Shown here: in pieces, positions 55,701 to 64,000 of the stretch
How the letters are laid out: each line of letters begins with the position of its first letter
Position numbering within the stretch: the first letter of the stretch is position 1
NCBI RefSeq assembly: GCF_036588685.1
Contig: NC_086382.1
Span: 61,274,987-61,338,986 of the forward strand
Length of the DNA: 64,000 nucleotides
Reading direction: 5' to 3'
Source: Mytilus trossulus
Lineage: Eukaryota > Mollusca > Bivalvia > Mytilida > Mytilidae
Notes under the pieces: generated by a model
Databases searched by the model: none
What the model was told of the DNA's origin: nothing
The model's input: only the letters and a program-made list of their open reading frames with translations
Program-made: the position numbers and the translations under genes

Positions 55701-58525
55701 AGATACATCTGAGTGGTATAAGTGTTCAGGAACTAAACTATATCTTGATGCACAGGAAGTGGGAGATATATCTGAGTGGTATAAGTGTTCAGGAACTAAA
55801 CTATATCTTGATGCACAGGAAGTGGAAGATATATATGAGTGGTATAAGTGTTCAGGAACTACACTATATCTTGATGCACAGAAAGTGGGAGATATATCTG
55901 AGTGGTATAAGTGTTCAGGAACTAAACTATATCTTGATGCACAGAAAGCGGAAGATATATCTGAGTGATATAAGTGTTCAGGAACTACACTATATCTTGA
56001 TGCACATGAAGTGGAAGATATATCTGAGTGGTATAAGTGTTCAGGAACTACACTATATCTTGATGCACAGGAAGTGGGAGATATATCCGAGTGGTATAAG
56101 TGTTCAGGAACTAAACTATATCTTGATGCACATGAAGTGGAAGATATATCTGAGTGGTATAAGTGTTCAGGAACTAAACTATATCTTGATGCACAGGAAG
56201 TGGAAGATATATATGAGGGAAAAAAATCATATAAATACATATACAATATATAAAAGTTATAGGGAACTTACTCTTATAAGACTAAAGCATTCCCGTAATA
56301 AAGCATACTGAATCCGATTGAGAACATATCCTAATATTTCCTTTTTAACAGTAACAGGACTTTGTCCAATCTTTTTCATTAAAGCTGTTGTCTGTGGCAA
56401 CAAGTCTGGATCTGCCCATGGAGAAGGTCCAAGTTCTACCAATGGAGCATAAAATGGAGGATTTGTCTACAAAATATGTGCATTTCTGTATGTTATAAAC
56501 ATTAATATAAAAATATTTTACATTTGACAGCAATTAAATAAAAATCAAAAAACAATTTCATTGTAGTACAATCTTTAATCTCAAATGGACCTTTTGTCGT
56601 ATATCAGCAGAGAACAGAAATTTAAGGTGACATTTCAAAATATTTGCATAAACAAAATGCCAATGAACTTACAACAGACTTAACATTGCCATAAAAGTGT
56701 GAGGTTCCGCTAGCCATAAAACCAGGTTCAGCTCACAATTTTTTCTAAGAATGTCTGTACAAAGTCAGGTAAATGGTAGTTGTTATCTTATATTTCGTTT
56801 ATGTGTGTGTTGCATTGTCGTTTGGTTTTGTTTTTTTTTCACTTCGGTGTTTCTGTGTTTTCGTTTTTTTCCTCTCATAGTTGATGAGTTTCCTTCGGTT
56901 TTAACATACAGCGGTATATTACTGTTGGCTTTATTTACGTCAAGCTCTATAAAGAAAGTAATTAAGCTATTATTCTTTTAGAACAACTCATACCTTATTT
57001 CCATGATAGGTGAAATCAATTAGTAATGGTATAAAAAGCATACCACAAAATATTTTCAGAAAAGTATGTTAAAGATTTAAAAAAAATGAAACTACGAAAA
57101 TGTCGGATCTTTATTTAAAGTATGTTCATATCTCTTTCACCTTGTCTTTCAACCGTTAAACTATTTAATCACTAAATAGTACCACATAACGGACCAGTAC
57201 CTGCTTAGCAGTTTGGTATTAATGCTCGACGTTTCCTTAAGTGATTTTGCGTCCTAACTGACATGATGTGCGTGCCACTAATAATTCTTAGTTAATAAAA
57301 ATAGAGCTTCTGGCATACTAAAAAACAAAAAAATAAAAACAACACGTTATAAATGGCATGCCTCCGAAGCACTTTTCTGCAGCCTAGTATGATGATTTTT
57401 GCACTCCTTCCAAAGTTTAAAATGGAAACTTAGGGAAACTTACAGGATGAGCCACGATAAACCTGTTTCTGTTTTTCAGGTGACTACAAAGATCTGAAGG
57501 TACAATGGTACTGGCTGATGAGGTTAGTATTGCCGTAGGCTCCATAATAGCATCGATCTTCTGATGAACACTTCTCTTCAACTCTAAAATTTCTGGAACA
57601 TTTTCCTAAAAATAGTAGAAATGGATAATATCCATGCTTTGAATAATACTTTCATTATTGTGATCAATTGTTTGATGTAAAAACAAACTCAATTCACTGT
57701 TAGCAAGTCTGAGATCTTCTAACAACGAGCGACTATCGGTTACCCGAACGTTTTCGTCATTTAATTAAGAAAATAGAGGTGGATTGGATATATATTCCAC
57801 AATAAATCAATGTTTGTAAAATATCTGTGTAGAAAAGCGATTACAATTGTATGGGATACTTTACACATAATAATGAAAAGGAATTAAAAAAAACGATATA
57901 CCAGTTACCTGTTGTATTTGACTTCTTTACATTTTTTCCTTACCTGTATATACATTGCTCCTTCTATACAATATTTCAAATCATTTGTTCCTTCTATAGC
58001 CCGGAACTGTTGTTCTTTAGTCAAGTGTCCTCTCATTAAACCAATTTCTTCCAAATGTTCTAGTTGTGAACTAATATTGGAGAGTGCGTCGGTTATCTGT
58101 TTTGGTTCAATGTCGTATATTCTAACTTTGTATCCCGCTGCAGCAAACAGCATGGCCCAACTCCGACCAATCAGGCCACTTCAAAATAAAGTTCATAAAT
58201 CATATATCAGTTGTGTTACCTATTACGGAGATACATTAAAATAAGGAGTTGTGGTGTAATTGACATTGCGACAACTATCCACCAAAGTTTAAATAAAGTG
58301 AATCTTTATCTTAGTTGGTATAGGCAGCCGTACGGTATTGAATAATATTATAAGAAAACCCATACCGTACATGAAAAGTATGAAACAATTCAATTGATAA
58401 AACTAGCGGCCTAATATGTTACAAAACAGTTAACGAAAAACGAAGTTAAACTTCTCTCTTTCCTATGATGATTTTAAGAAGAAAAAAATCTGATCTTACC
58501 TTCCCACTATTGCAACTCTTTCCAT
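52746..58525 (-). CDS. CRYL1: Lambda-crystallin / L-gulonate 3-dehydrogenase-like, complete, 6 exons
   Basis: Exons (minus): 58500-58525, 57944-58178, 57444-57605, 56272-56466, 53727-53838, 52746-52975. All introns are GT/AG and phases agree. The total is 960 bp, 319 aa plus stop, the usual CRYL1 length. N-terminal Rossmann fold: [13 protein letters not shown] with GxGxxG at residues 8-13, then [22 protein letters not shown] and AHPTNPP (His 140, Asn 143) are the catalytic motifs of the 3-hydroxyacyl-CoA dehydrogenase superfamily, followed by [10 protein letters not shown] and the helical C-terminal domain ([28 protein letters not shown]). Expected: cytosolic NAD-dependent oxidation of L-gulonate in the uronate cycle; substrate assigned from family only. 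Intron 4 (53839-56271) holds a 63-bp minisatellite. The gene is divergent from a second paralogue at 59685. Confidence 0.95.
53150..53260 (+). repeat. Dispersed repeat family R3, plus copy
   Basis: ATTCGTTTGATGAGTTTGAG, TTCATAAGGGACTAAATAT and GGAGTTCGGTATTTTTGTTA. Intron 5 of the first CRYL1-type gene. Confidence 0.6.
53914..56216. repeat. 63-bp minisatellite, ~36 copies, with higher-order repeats
   Basis: The unit contains CTTGATGCACAGGAAGTGGG, AGATATATCTGAGTGGTATA and AGTGTTCAGGAACTAAACTA and repeats every 63 bases with few indels. Variation is at fixed sites (GGGAG/GGAAG, AAAC/ACAC, CAGG/CATG/CAGA, TATCTG/TATATG/TACATC). Nine-unit (567-bp) blocks recur: GATACATC at 55135 and 55702; GCGGAAG at 55381 and 55948. 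Because 63 is divisible by 3, long frames stay open on both strands (up to 608 codons); these are by-products. It fills most of intron 4 of the first CRYL1-type gene. Confidence 0.93.
56750..56965 (+). repeat. Dispersed repeat family R6, plus copy
   Basis: TATGTGTGTGTTGCATTGTC, TTTCTGTGTTTTCG, CTCTCATAGTTGATGAGTTT and TACAGCGGTATATTACTGTT are the inverse of the block at 49320-49480. Intron 3 of the first CRYL1-type gene. Confidence 0.55.
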
Positions 58526-59684
58526 GATATAACTACAAAAAAATGTCTATTATATATGACCTAGTCAATATTTATTGTCAAAAGGATAAAGAAAAGAAGA
58601 GTATGTTCCAATCAAGGAATGTGCATAAAATGGATTTTAAATACTTAATATAGTGCTAGGTTTCGGTACCAAATTTCCCTCTCCTACCGACTCGGAAAAT
58701 TTCCCAGTCCCTTGCACAGGCACTTTTTTTTACTAAAGGTTTTTTTTTCTGAGAAAAAGTGCATGTGGTCCCTTAGTTGTTATTTTTTTGGCTAATACTC
58801 CTCCATAACATGATATATCTGTTTATAAATTTAGCGTGACATATGATGTTTTAGCTATACCCTAGCTGAAATTGAACTTATTTATGAAAAATTACGTTCT
58901 GGATTATAAGTCTGGAACATAAAAATAGTACCCGATGTAGTAGATTCAGTTGATATTTTGAAAACGGCTTCTTAGTAAAACGGTTCTACTGTAGAGAATT
59001 CTTTTCCTTTTGTTATTATATAGGGTAATCAGAATTAATACTACCAATTAGATGTAATAAATGTTTTTGCTTGAATTGAGAACCTATTCTCTACACCCAA
59101 AGAGGAATTCAATGAATGTCTGCATTTCAAACCGAAATAGTTTTAACAGTATAAACGTACGTCTACAAATCAAAGAAAATCATATCGAGAAAGTAATCTA
59201 TGCACGCCTTCCGGTGTGTGGGATTTTGTCGCTGTGTTGAAGACCGATTGGTAGCATCGGGCTGTTTTCTGCTCTTTGACCGGGTTATTGTATCTCTTTG
59301 ACACATTCCCCCTTTCCATTCTCAATTTTATTTATTTATTTATGAGTTATAATCTCACGACAGTTATGCAATTCTTGATGAAGAATCAACAAGATGTCAA
59401 ACTAGAAATAATGATATACTGTATGTACTAATTTAAGTAAAACTAAATGATATAACAACAAACAATTAATGAAACGAATACGGCACTTACTTTAATTTAT
59501 TCAGTCTTGAAATTTCTATATAAAGTCTGCTTGAAAATCACATGTAATATAGTATGTGATCTGTTTAAGAGTGTGTCGTTATCTTTATACAGTGTGAATA
59601 ATGTTCAGATTTGCATAAATTGTGTGACTTTCCTGACATCCTACCTATTAAGGTTGTTTTCGATAAGCAGGCATATTGTTTAGA
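58526..59684. promoter_or_regulatory. Shared intergenic region between head-to-head CRYL1 paralogues
   Basis: 1,159 bases separate the two start codons, so both promoters lie here. TATATAAAG at 59517-59525 is a candidate TATA box for the plus-strand gene (~160 bases upstream of its ATG). An R5 dispersed repeat (59205-59335) sits in the middle. No convincing core element is seen for the minus gene. Confidence 0.5.
59205..59335 (+). repeat. Dispersed repeat family R5 copy
   Basis: GCCTTCCGGTGTGTGGGATT, GTTGAAGACCGATTGGTAGC, TCTTTGACACATTCCCCCTT and CATTCTCAATTTTAT, colinear with 41605-41745. Confidence 0.65.
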
Positions 59685-62600
59685 ATGAACAAGGTGGCTA
59701 TAATAGGATGGTAAGTTTTATATTAATTTACTTATTCATACATACATATTTCATAGATCAAAGAAATATACTTTAACTTATACCTAATAATGATCTTGAA
59801 TTGTGTTGTCTTAGCCTTTCTTTTACAGTTTTATTTTGTTTGTTTGTGTACATCTAGGTCTGACAGTGGACCGCTGCTCAGTACTAACAGCATCGTTTTT
59901 TTACTCGAGTGTTGGTGTTTTAACGCCACTTTTAAGCGCAATTGTTGGGCTATTTCGTGGCAGTCGGGTTTTTTTGGCGGAGCGAGCCGGATATACCAGT
60001 GAAAACCACCAACCTTCGATAGGGAAACTGACAATCCAGGTCAAATAAGATTGGATTCGAGTGTACCCGCGTAAGGGGTTTGAAATCTCAACGTCAGAGT
60101 TGACTGGCATGGTTTTTACAGCTCTTTTCATAATGCTAATTTGTTTTGGGAAATGTGAAATATTGTTAGATGTTTTGCCTTACACACTTTCTTTGATATA
60201 AGCTAAGTGTTAAATTTACCAAATCAGCAAAGATTTCAAGATTATACAATATAAAGGGCTATCAGATTGCTTTATTGTGTTGTGTCATTTATAGTAAAAA
60301 TCATTTTAAGACAATAACATACATTTGCATAAAGTGTGAGATGATTTCGCACACACATCCATCTATAAAGATTGTGTTGATAATCTGGCATATTGAAACA
60401 AGGGCTGTGATAGGGTGGTTATTAAAGGCAACATGCAGTAGTATGCTGTTGTTTAAAATTCATTAATTGATTGAGAGATAACAAACCCGTGTCACAAACC
60501 AAAACCAAGGGAAACACCGACGTGCAACAAAATAAACTAAACGACAATGCAACATACATAGAAACGAACTATTAGATAACAACTGCCATATTCCTGACTT
60601 GGTACAGGACATTTTAAGACGCATTCATATCTTTCGTACTTTGTCAAAAGTATTTGAACATGTATTAAAACTACTTCCTATATGTACGAGGTACGAAAAT
60701 ACTAATTTAGTACGCCAGATTTGCGTTTCGTCTGCAAAAGACTCATCAGTGACGCTCATATCAAAATATTTATAAAGACAAATAAGTACAAAGTTGAAGA
60801 GCATTGAGGATCCAAAATTCCAAAAAGTTTTGCCAAATACGGCTTAGGTATGGGATAAGAAAATCCTTAGTTTTTCGAAAATTTCAAAATTTTGTAAACA
60901 GGAAATTTATAAAAATGACACATTATTGATATTTATGTCAAAACCGTAGTGTTGACTACTGGGCTGGTGTTACCCTCGGGGACGAAACGTCGACCCGCAG
61001 TGGCATTGACCCAGTGGTGTGAATATTTATAAAGACAAATAAGTACAAAGTTGAAGAGCATTGAGGATCCAAAATTCCAAAAAGTTTTGCCAAATACGGC
61101 TTAGGTATGGGATTAGAAAATCCTTAGTTTTTCGAAAATTTCAAAATTTTGTAAACAGGAAATTTATAAAAATGACACATTATTGATATTTATGTCAAAA
61201 CCGTAGTGTTGACTACTGGGCTGGTGTTACCCTCGGGGACGAAACGTCGACCCGCAGTGGCATTGACCCAGTGGTGTGAATAGTTATCAAAGGTACCAGG
61301 ATTATAATCTAGTACCCAAGACGCTAGTTTCGTCTACATAAGACTCATCAGTGACGCTCATATCAAAATATGTATAAAGCCAAACAAGTACAAAGTTGTA
61401 TTAAGTCCATTCAATCCTGATACAGGATGTGTGCGTCTCCTGATCTCCTTTAAACAAAAAAAAAGTAAAAGGAATTTATAGACACTTGATTTAAATCGAA
61501 AAATATCACTATTAGATGTTCTTTTGAAATATTCCAAATTTAGCCACTGTAACGAAACACAGGATTTCTCGAAACCTAGCTCTTAAAAGATGGGCGTAAA
61601 GTGGACTCATTGCCATTTCTCGATGAACGAACAATTAAAAGTGTCTTGTACGTTGATCTTTTTACCGAATTCAGAAAACACGATGAATAACGAGCCTTTT
61701 TCACGGGTGCACGTGAAATAAAAATGGCAAATCACGTTGCACGAAAATAACCCTTTACCACACTCTTAAAAAGCTTAACCTCAGTATATATGGTGGAAAT
61801 CCCTGATAAATGTATTGGCTATCGAAGATGGCCGCTATATTTTATCATAGATTACATACTACCTTTATGGATTCATCTACTTATTTTTTGTCAGATAAAA
61901 ATTATCAAGATATCTTTAAGTCTTATCTCAATTTGCATGTGAGCATGTGATTCAAACAAGCAACTTGAAACTCAAATGTCAAATGGGAAGTAAAAAAAAA
62001 CATTTAGTGTGTTGTTTCTTATCAGAACGATATGTATACTAGTATATAATATTATTTGCTTATAAGAACCAAAATATATGCATATGTACTTTTAATTATC
62101 AATATTTTTGTGTACATAATTATAAGAACAATTGGTAGTGTTCCTTAAGTAACATTTGCAGAATTTTTTAAGGACGCTTATTATTAATTACTATTATCAT
62201 AGAATACTACACACTTATAAGGAATCATCAGTGTATGGCATGGCATTTTGACCTACATAAGTCTTACATAAGTAAACGTGGTAAAGTTCTATCAAGTACA
62301 GATACTATTGAACACAATGAATCAGCCGATTCGTTTACTATTGATCAATCAATGATAAAACATTGTTTTTCTAAATGGAAGGTTTTGAAAAACATGATGA
62401 AGTTTATGTGTTAACCGATTGTTTAAGTTAAATGAGCGAACAACTTCCATTAATAATTATGTCATTTTCAAACTTATGTTTTAACAAATATCGTATCAAT
62501 AATAAACTGTCCATTTTTTTTCATTGATCTAATATTCAATATACCTCTAATATTGGCCATTGGGCGTTATGAAAAAAAACCATAATTAATCACCTATATG

Positions 62601-64000
62601 ATTGTTATTACATGGATTACACATAGCAGAGCAGATGTACGAGAAATTTAAAAGACAAATTGAGTTTAGATACTGTTAAGACTGTAATTTTTTATTTTTT
62701 TATATCGTTTTTGGATTTAAAATAATACTGACTATTAATTTTAGTGTTGTTTTTTTTTTTCATTTTGAAGATTTGTTTCTATAGATTTTTATTATGTCGG
62801 TTGTTTGTGTAAGGGAGATGTAAAAACCTAGGGATTCTATAAATGATTAAATTATATTATAAGGATTGGATAAAACTGTTTTAATGCCAGTGTCCACCCT
62901 TATTTCCTTTCGAATAATATCTGTAACCTGCTTGCTTCCGGGTACATGAACTTCTCGCTGTGTTGCAGACCCATTGCTGGCTTTCATTCTTTTTACTGCA
63001 CTTTGGTGTCTCTTTGTCACATTCCCCAATTCCTATTTGTAATTTATCTTCAGTATCCGTACTAATGGGCCTTAAATGCCGACCGGCATGAAGAGGATAG
63101 GTGAGGTGATCCGTACTAATGATAAACTAGCAAGACAGTACATTTTTATTTTTTTAAGTGGAATGATAGGTCGGAGCTGGGCTATGATATTTGCTGGGAG
63201 TGGTTATAAAGTTTCTATTTATGACACGGTCCCAAAACAACTAGAGGAAGGTTTAGCTGCAATAAAATCAGAGCTTGAAAGCCTAAAATCTGCAGCTCAG
63301 CTTAGAGGAACTTTATCAGTTGAGGAACAAACAGCCTTGATCGAAGGAACAACAGACCTTAAGTCATGTGTTAACAATGCCTTTTATATACAGGTATGAA
63401 CCGATTAGTATTAAAATTGTGTTATTTTTTTTTATAAATGTGTACATTATACGGTTAATTTCCAATAGAGCCATATTGTGCTAAATTGTATTGCAATAAT
63501 ATGTGTCATCAAAATTGTATCTAATATTTCAAATAATTTGTAGCAATATCAGAGTAGATATTTCTTAGAGAGAAAAAAAAAACATGCAAAATTCAAACGA
63601 ACTAAAAAGCCATTTATTTCGACTAAAGAAAAACATTCACCAATACCTACTATGGCGGACATAGTTCTGTCTACTGAAAGTTATACTTGTCCTCAGTTGA
63701 GTTTTAATTGATAATTCGAGTGCAAAAATATTGCATTGTTTTATTACAAATCTATGACATCACATTATAGTCGAGTGACATATGTTTAATTTTTAAAACT
63801 CTATCAATAATTCCAGAAATGTGATCTTATACTGTTATAAGACTTTTTACTCATGCTTTCAATTATAGGAATGTGTATTCGAGGACGTAGAGTTAAAGCG
63901 ACAAGTCCACAGTAAGATAGATACTTTGATGGGCGAGGATGCCATTCTTGCAAGTTCTACTAGCTGTATTTTACCTGCCCGCATTGCTGACCAACTTAAA
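59685..64000 (+). CDS. Second CRYL1-type paralogue, 5' part (exons 1-3), runs off the window
   Basis: Exon 1 is 59685-59710: ATG, then NKVAIIG, ending in GGATG|GTAAGT. Exon 2 is 63159-63393, exon 3 starts at 63869 and continues past the end. Exons 1 and 2 have exactly the lengths and phases of the minus-strand paralogue (26 and 235 bp). The joined protein has VAIIGCGMIGRSWAM (Rossmann GxGxxG), GYKVSIYDTVPKQLEEG, and in exon 3 the ELKRQVHSKIDTLM and ILASSTSCILPARI region. In exon 2 I count 43 of 78 identical residues with the other copy, so the duplication is old. Same expected NAD-dependent dehydrogenase chemistry; substrate could differ. The catalytic HP..NPP motif lies beyond the window. 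The in-frame ATG at 63076 is intron sequence, not the start. Confidence 0.92.
59841..60130. repeat. Probable interspersed repeat, GC-richer block
   Basis: A ~290-base block of higher GC content (ACCAACCTTCGATAGGGAAA, TTGGATTCGAGTGTACCCGC, AACGTCAGAGTTGACTGGCA) stands out in intron 1 of the second paralogue. It looks like an interspersed repeat but has no other copy here; both strands are partly open without a recognisable protein. Confidence 0.4.
60465..60640 (-). repeat. R6/R3-like fragments
   Basis: TGATTGAGAGATAACAAACC and ATGCAACATACATAGAAACG match R6, and CTGACTTGGTACAGGACATT matches the end of R3. Intron 1 of the second CRYL1 paralogue. Confidence 0.5.
60690..61400 (+). repeat. Dispersed family R1 with 257-bp tandem duplication
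   Basis: AATATTTATAAAGACAAATA starts at 60765 and again at 61022. The two 257-bp units look almost identical and include AAAACCGTAGTGTTGACTAC and TTACCCTCGGGGACGAAACG. The flanks carry R1 ends (GTACGCCAGATTTGCG, GTTATCAAAGGTACCAGGAT). Intron 1 of the second CRYL1 paralogue. Confidence 0.8.
61401..62915. other. Intron sequence, no recognised feature
   Basis: AT-rich intron 1 sequence of the second CRYL1 paralogue; no exon or repeat structure identified by eye. Confidence 0.4.
62920..63050 (+). repeat. Dispersed repeat family R5 copy
   Basis: TGCTTCCGGGTACATGAACT, GTGTTGCAGACCCATTGCTG and TCTCTTTGTCACATTCCCCA, 110 bases before exon 2 of the second CRYL1 paralogue. Confidence 0.6.

Noticed and set aside
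53914-56216. CRISPR-like regular repeats
   Set aside because: Units are contiguous with no unique spacers and the context is eukaryotic; it is a minisatellite.
54485-56311. A 608-codon plus-strand frame (and a 427-codon minus frame) across the 63-bp repeat
   Set aside because: The period is a multiple of 3 and lacks stops in several frames, so long frames on both strands are automatic. It lies in a well-supported CRYL1 intron.
59790-60131. Overlapping frames on both strands at 59.8-60.1 kb as a small gene
   Set aside because: All fall in a GC-richer block that looks like an interspersed repeat inside intron 1 of the CRYL1 paralogue.
63076-63158. ATG at 63076 as the start of the second CRYL1 copy
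   Set aside because: Those residues do not resemble the family; exon 1 at 59685-59710 gives the correct N-terminus and phase.

Overview
The window is eukaryotic and AT-rich. It has spliced genes with GT/AG introns of 0.3-4 kb, a dense load of interspersed repeats, and no bacterial-type operons. The repeat families, an endonuclease-less reverse transcriptase family with a very abundant 3' tail, and elements with ~160-bp core repeats all point to a marine bivalve, most likely a mussel (Mytilus). That taxonomic call is inference from repeat style and protein families, not from a search.

Layout. 1-9.8 kb is a mosaic of mobile elements and degenerate tandem repeats with one SAM-domain exon-like ORF (1931-2128). 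11.9-12.6 kb holds two adjacent minisatellites. 12.96-15.31 kb is a near-perfect 1,065-bp tandem duplication. 16.2-24.4 kb (minus) is a five-exon gene for a type I membrane receptor with Ig-like domains and a tyrosine-containing tail; its fourth coding exon carries a one-base expansion in an A8 tract that breaks the frame. Its introns hold a tRNA-derived SINE with target-site duplications and several foldback MITEs. 30.0-42.0 kb (minus) is a complete eight-exon DEG/ENaC-family sodium channel gene (476 aa reconstructed), with a degenerate array derived from its seventh exon inside intron 7. 43.4-44.6 kb is a decayed Tc1-type transposon with intact terminal inverted repeats and TA duplication. 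45.4-51.6 kb carries several dead reverse-transcriptase copies.

52.7-58.5 kb (minus) is a complete six-exon lambda-crystallin / L-gulonate 3-dehydrogenase (CRYL1-type) gene of 319 aa. Its intron 4 is filled by a ~2.3-kb, 63-bp-period minisatellite with higher-order structure. 59.7-64.0 kb (plus) is the 5' part of a second, divergent CRYL1 paralogue that runs off the window. The two paralogues are head to head with start codons 1.16 kb apart and share exon lengths (26 and 235 bp), so they may share a promoter region.

The three complete genes and the partial one are not obviously one pathway: a surface receptor, an ion channel and two NAD-dependent dehydrogenases. All exon boundaries were read by eye from splice consensus, frame continuity and family motifs; none has transcript support here.
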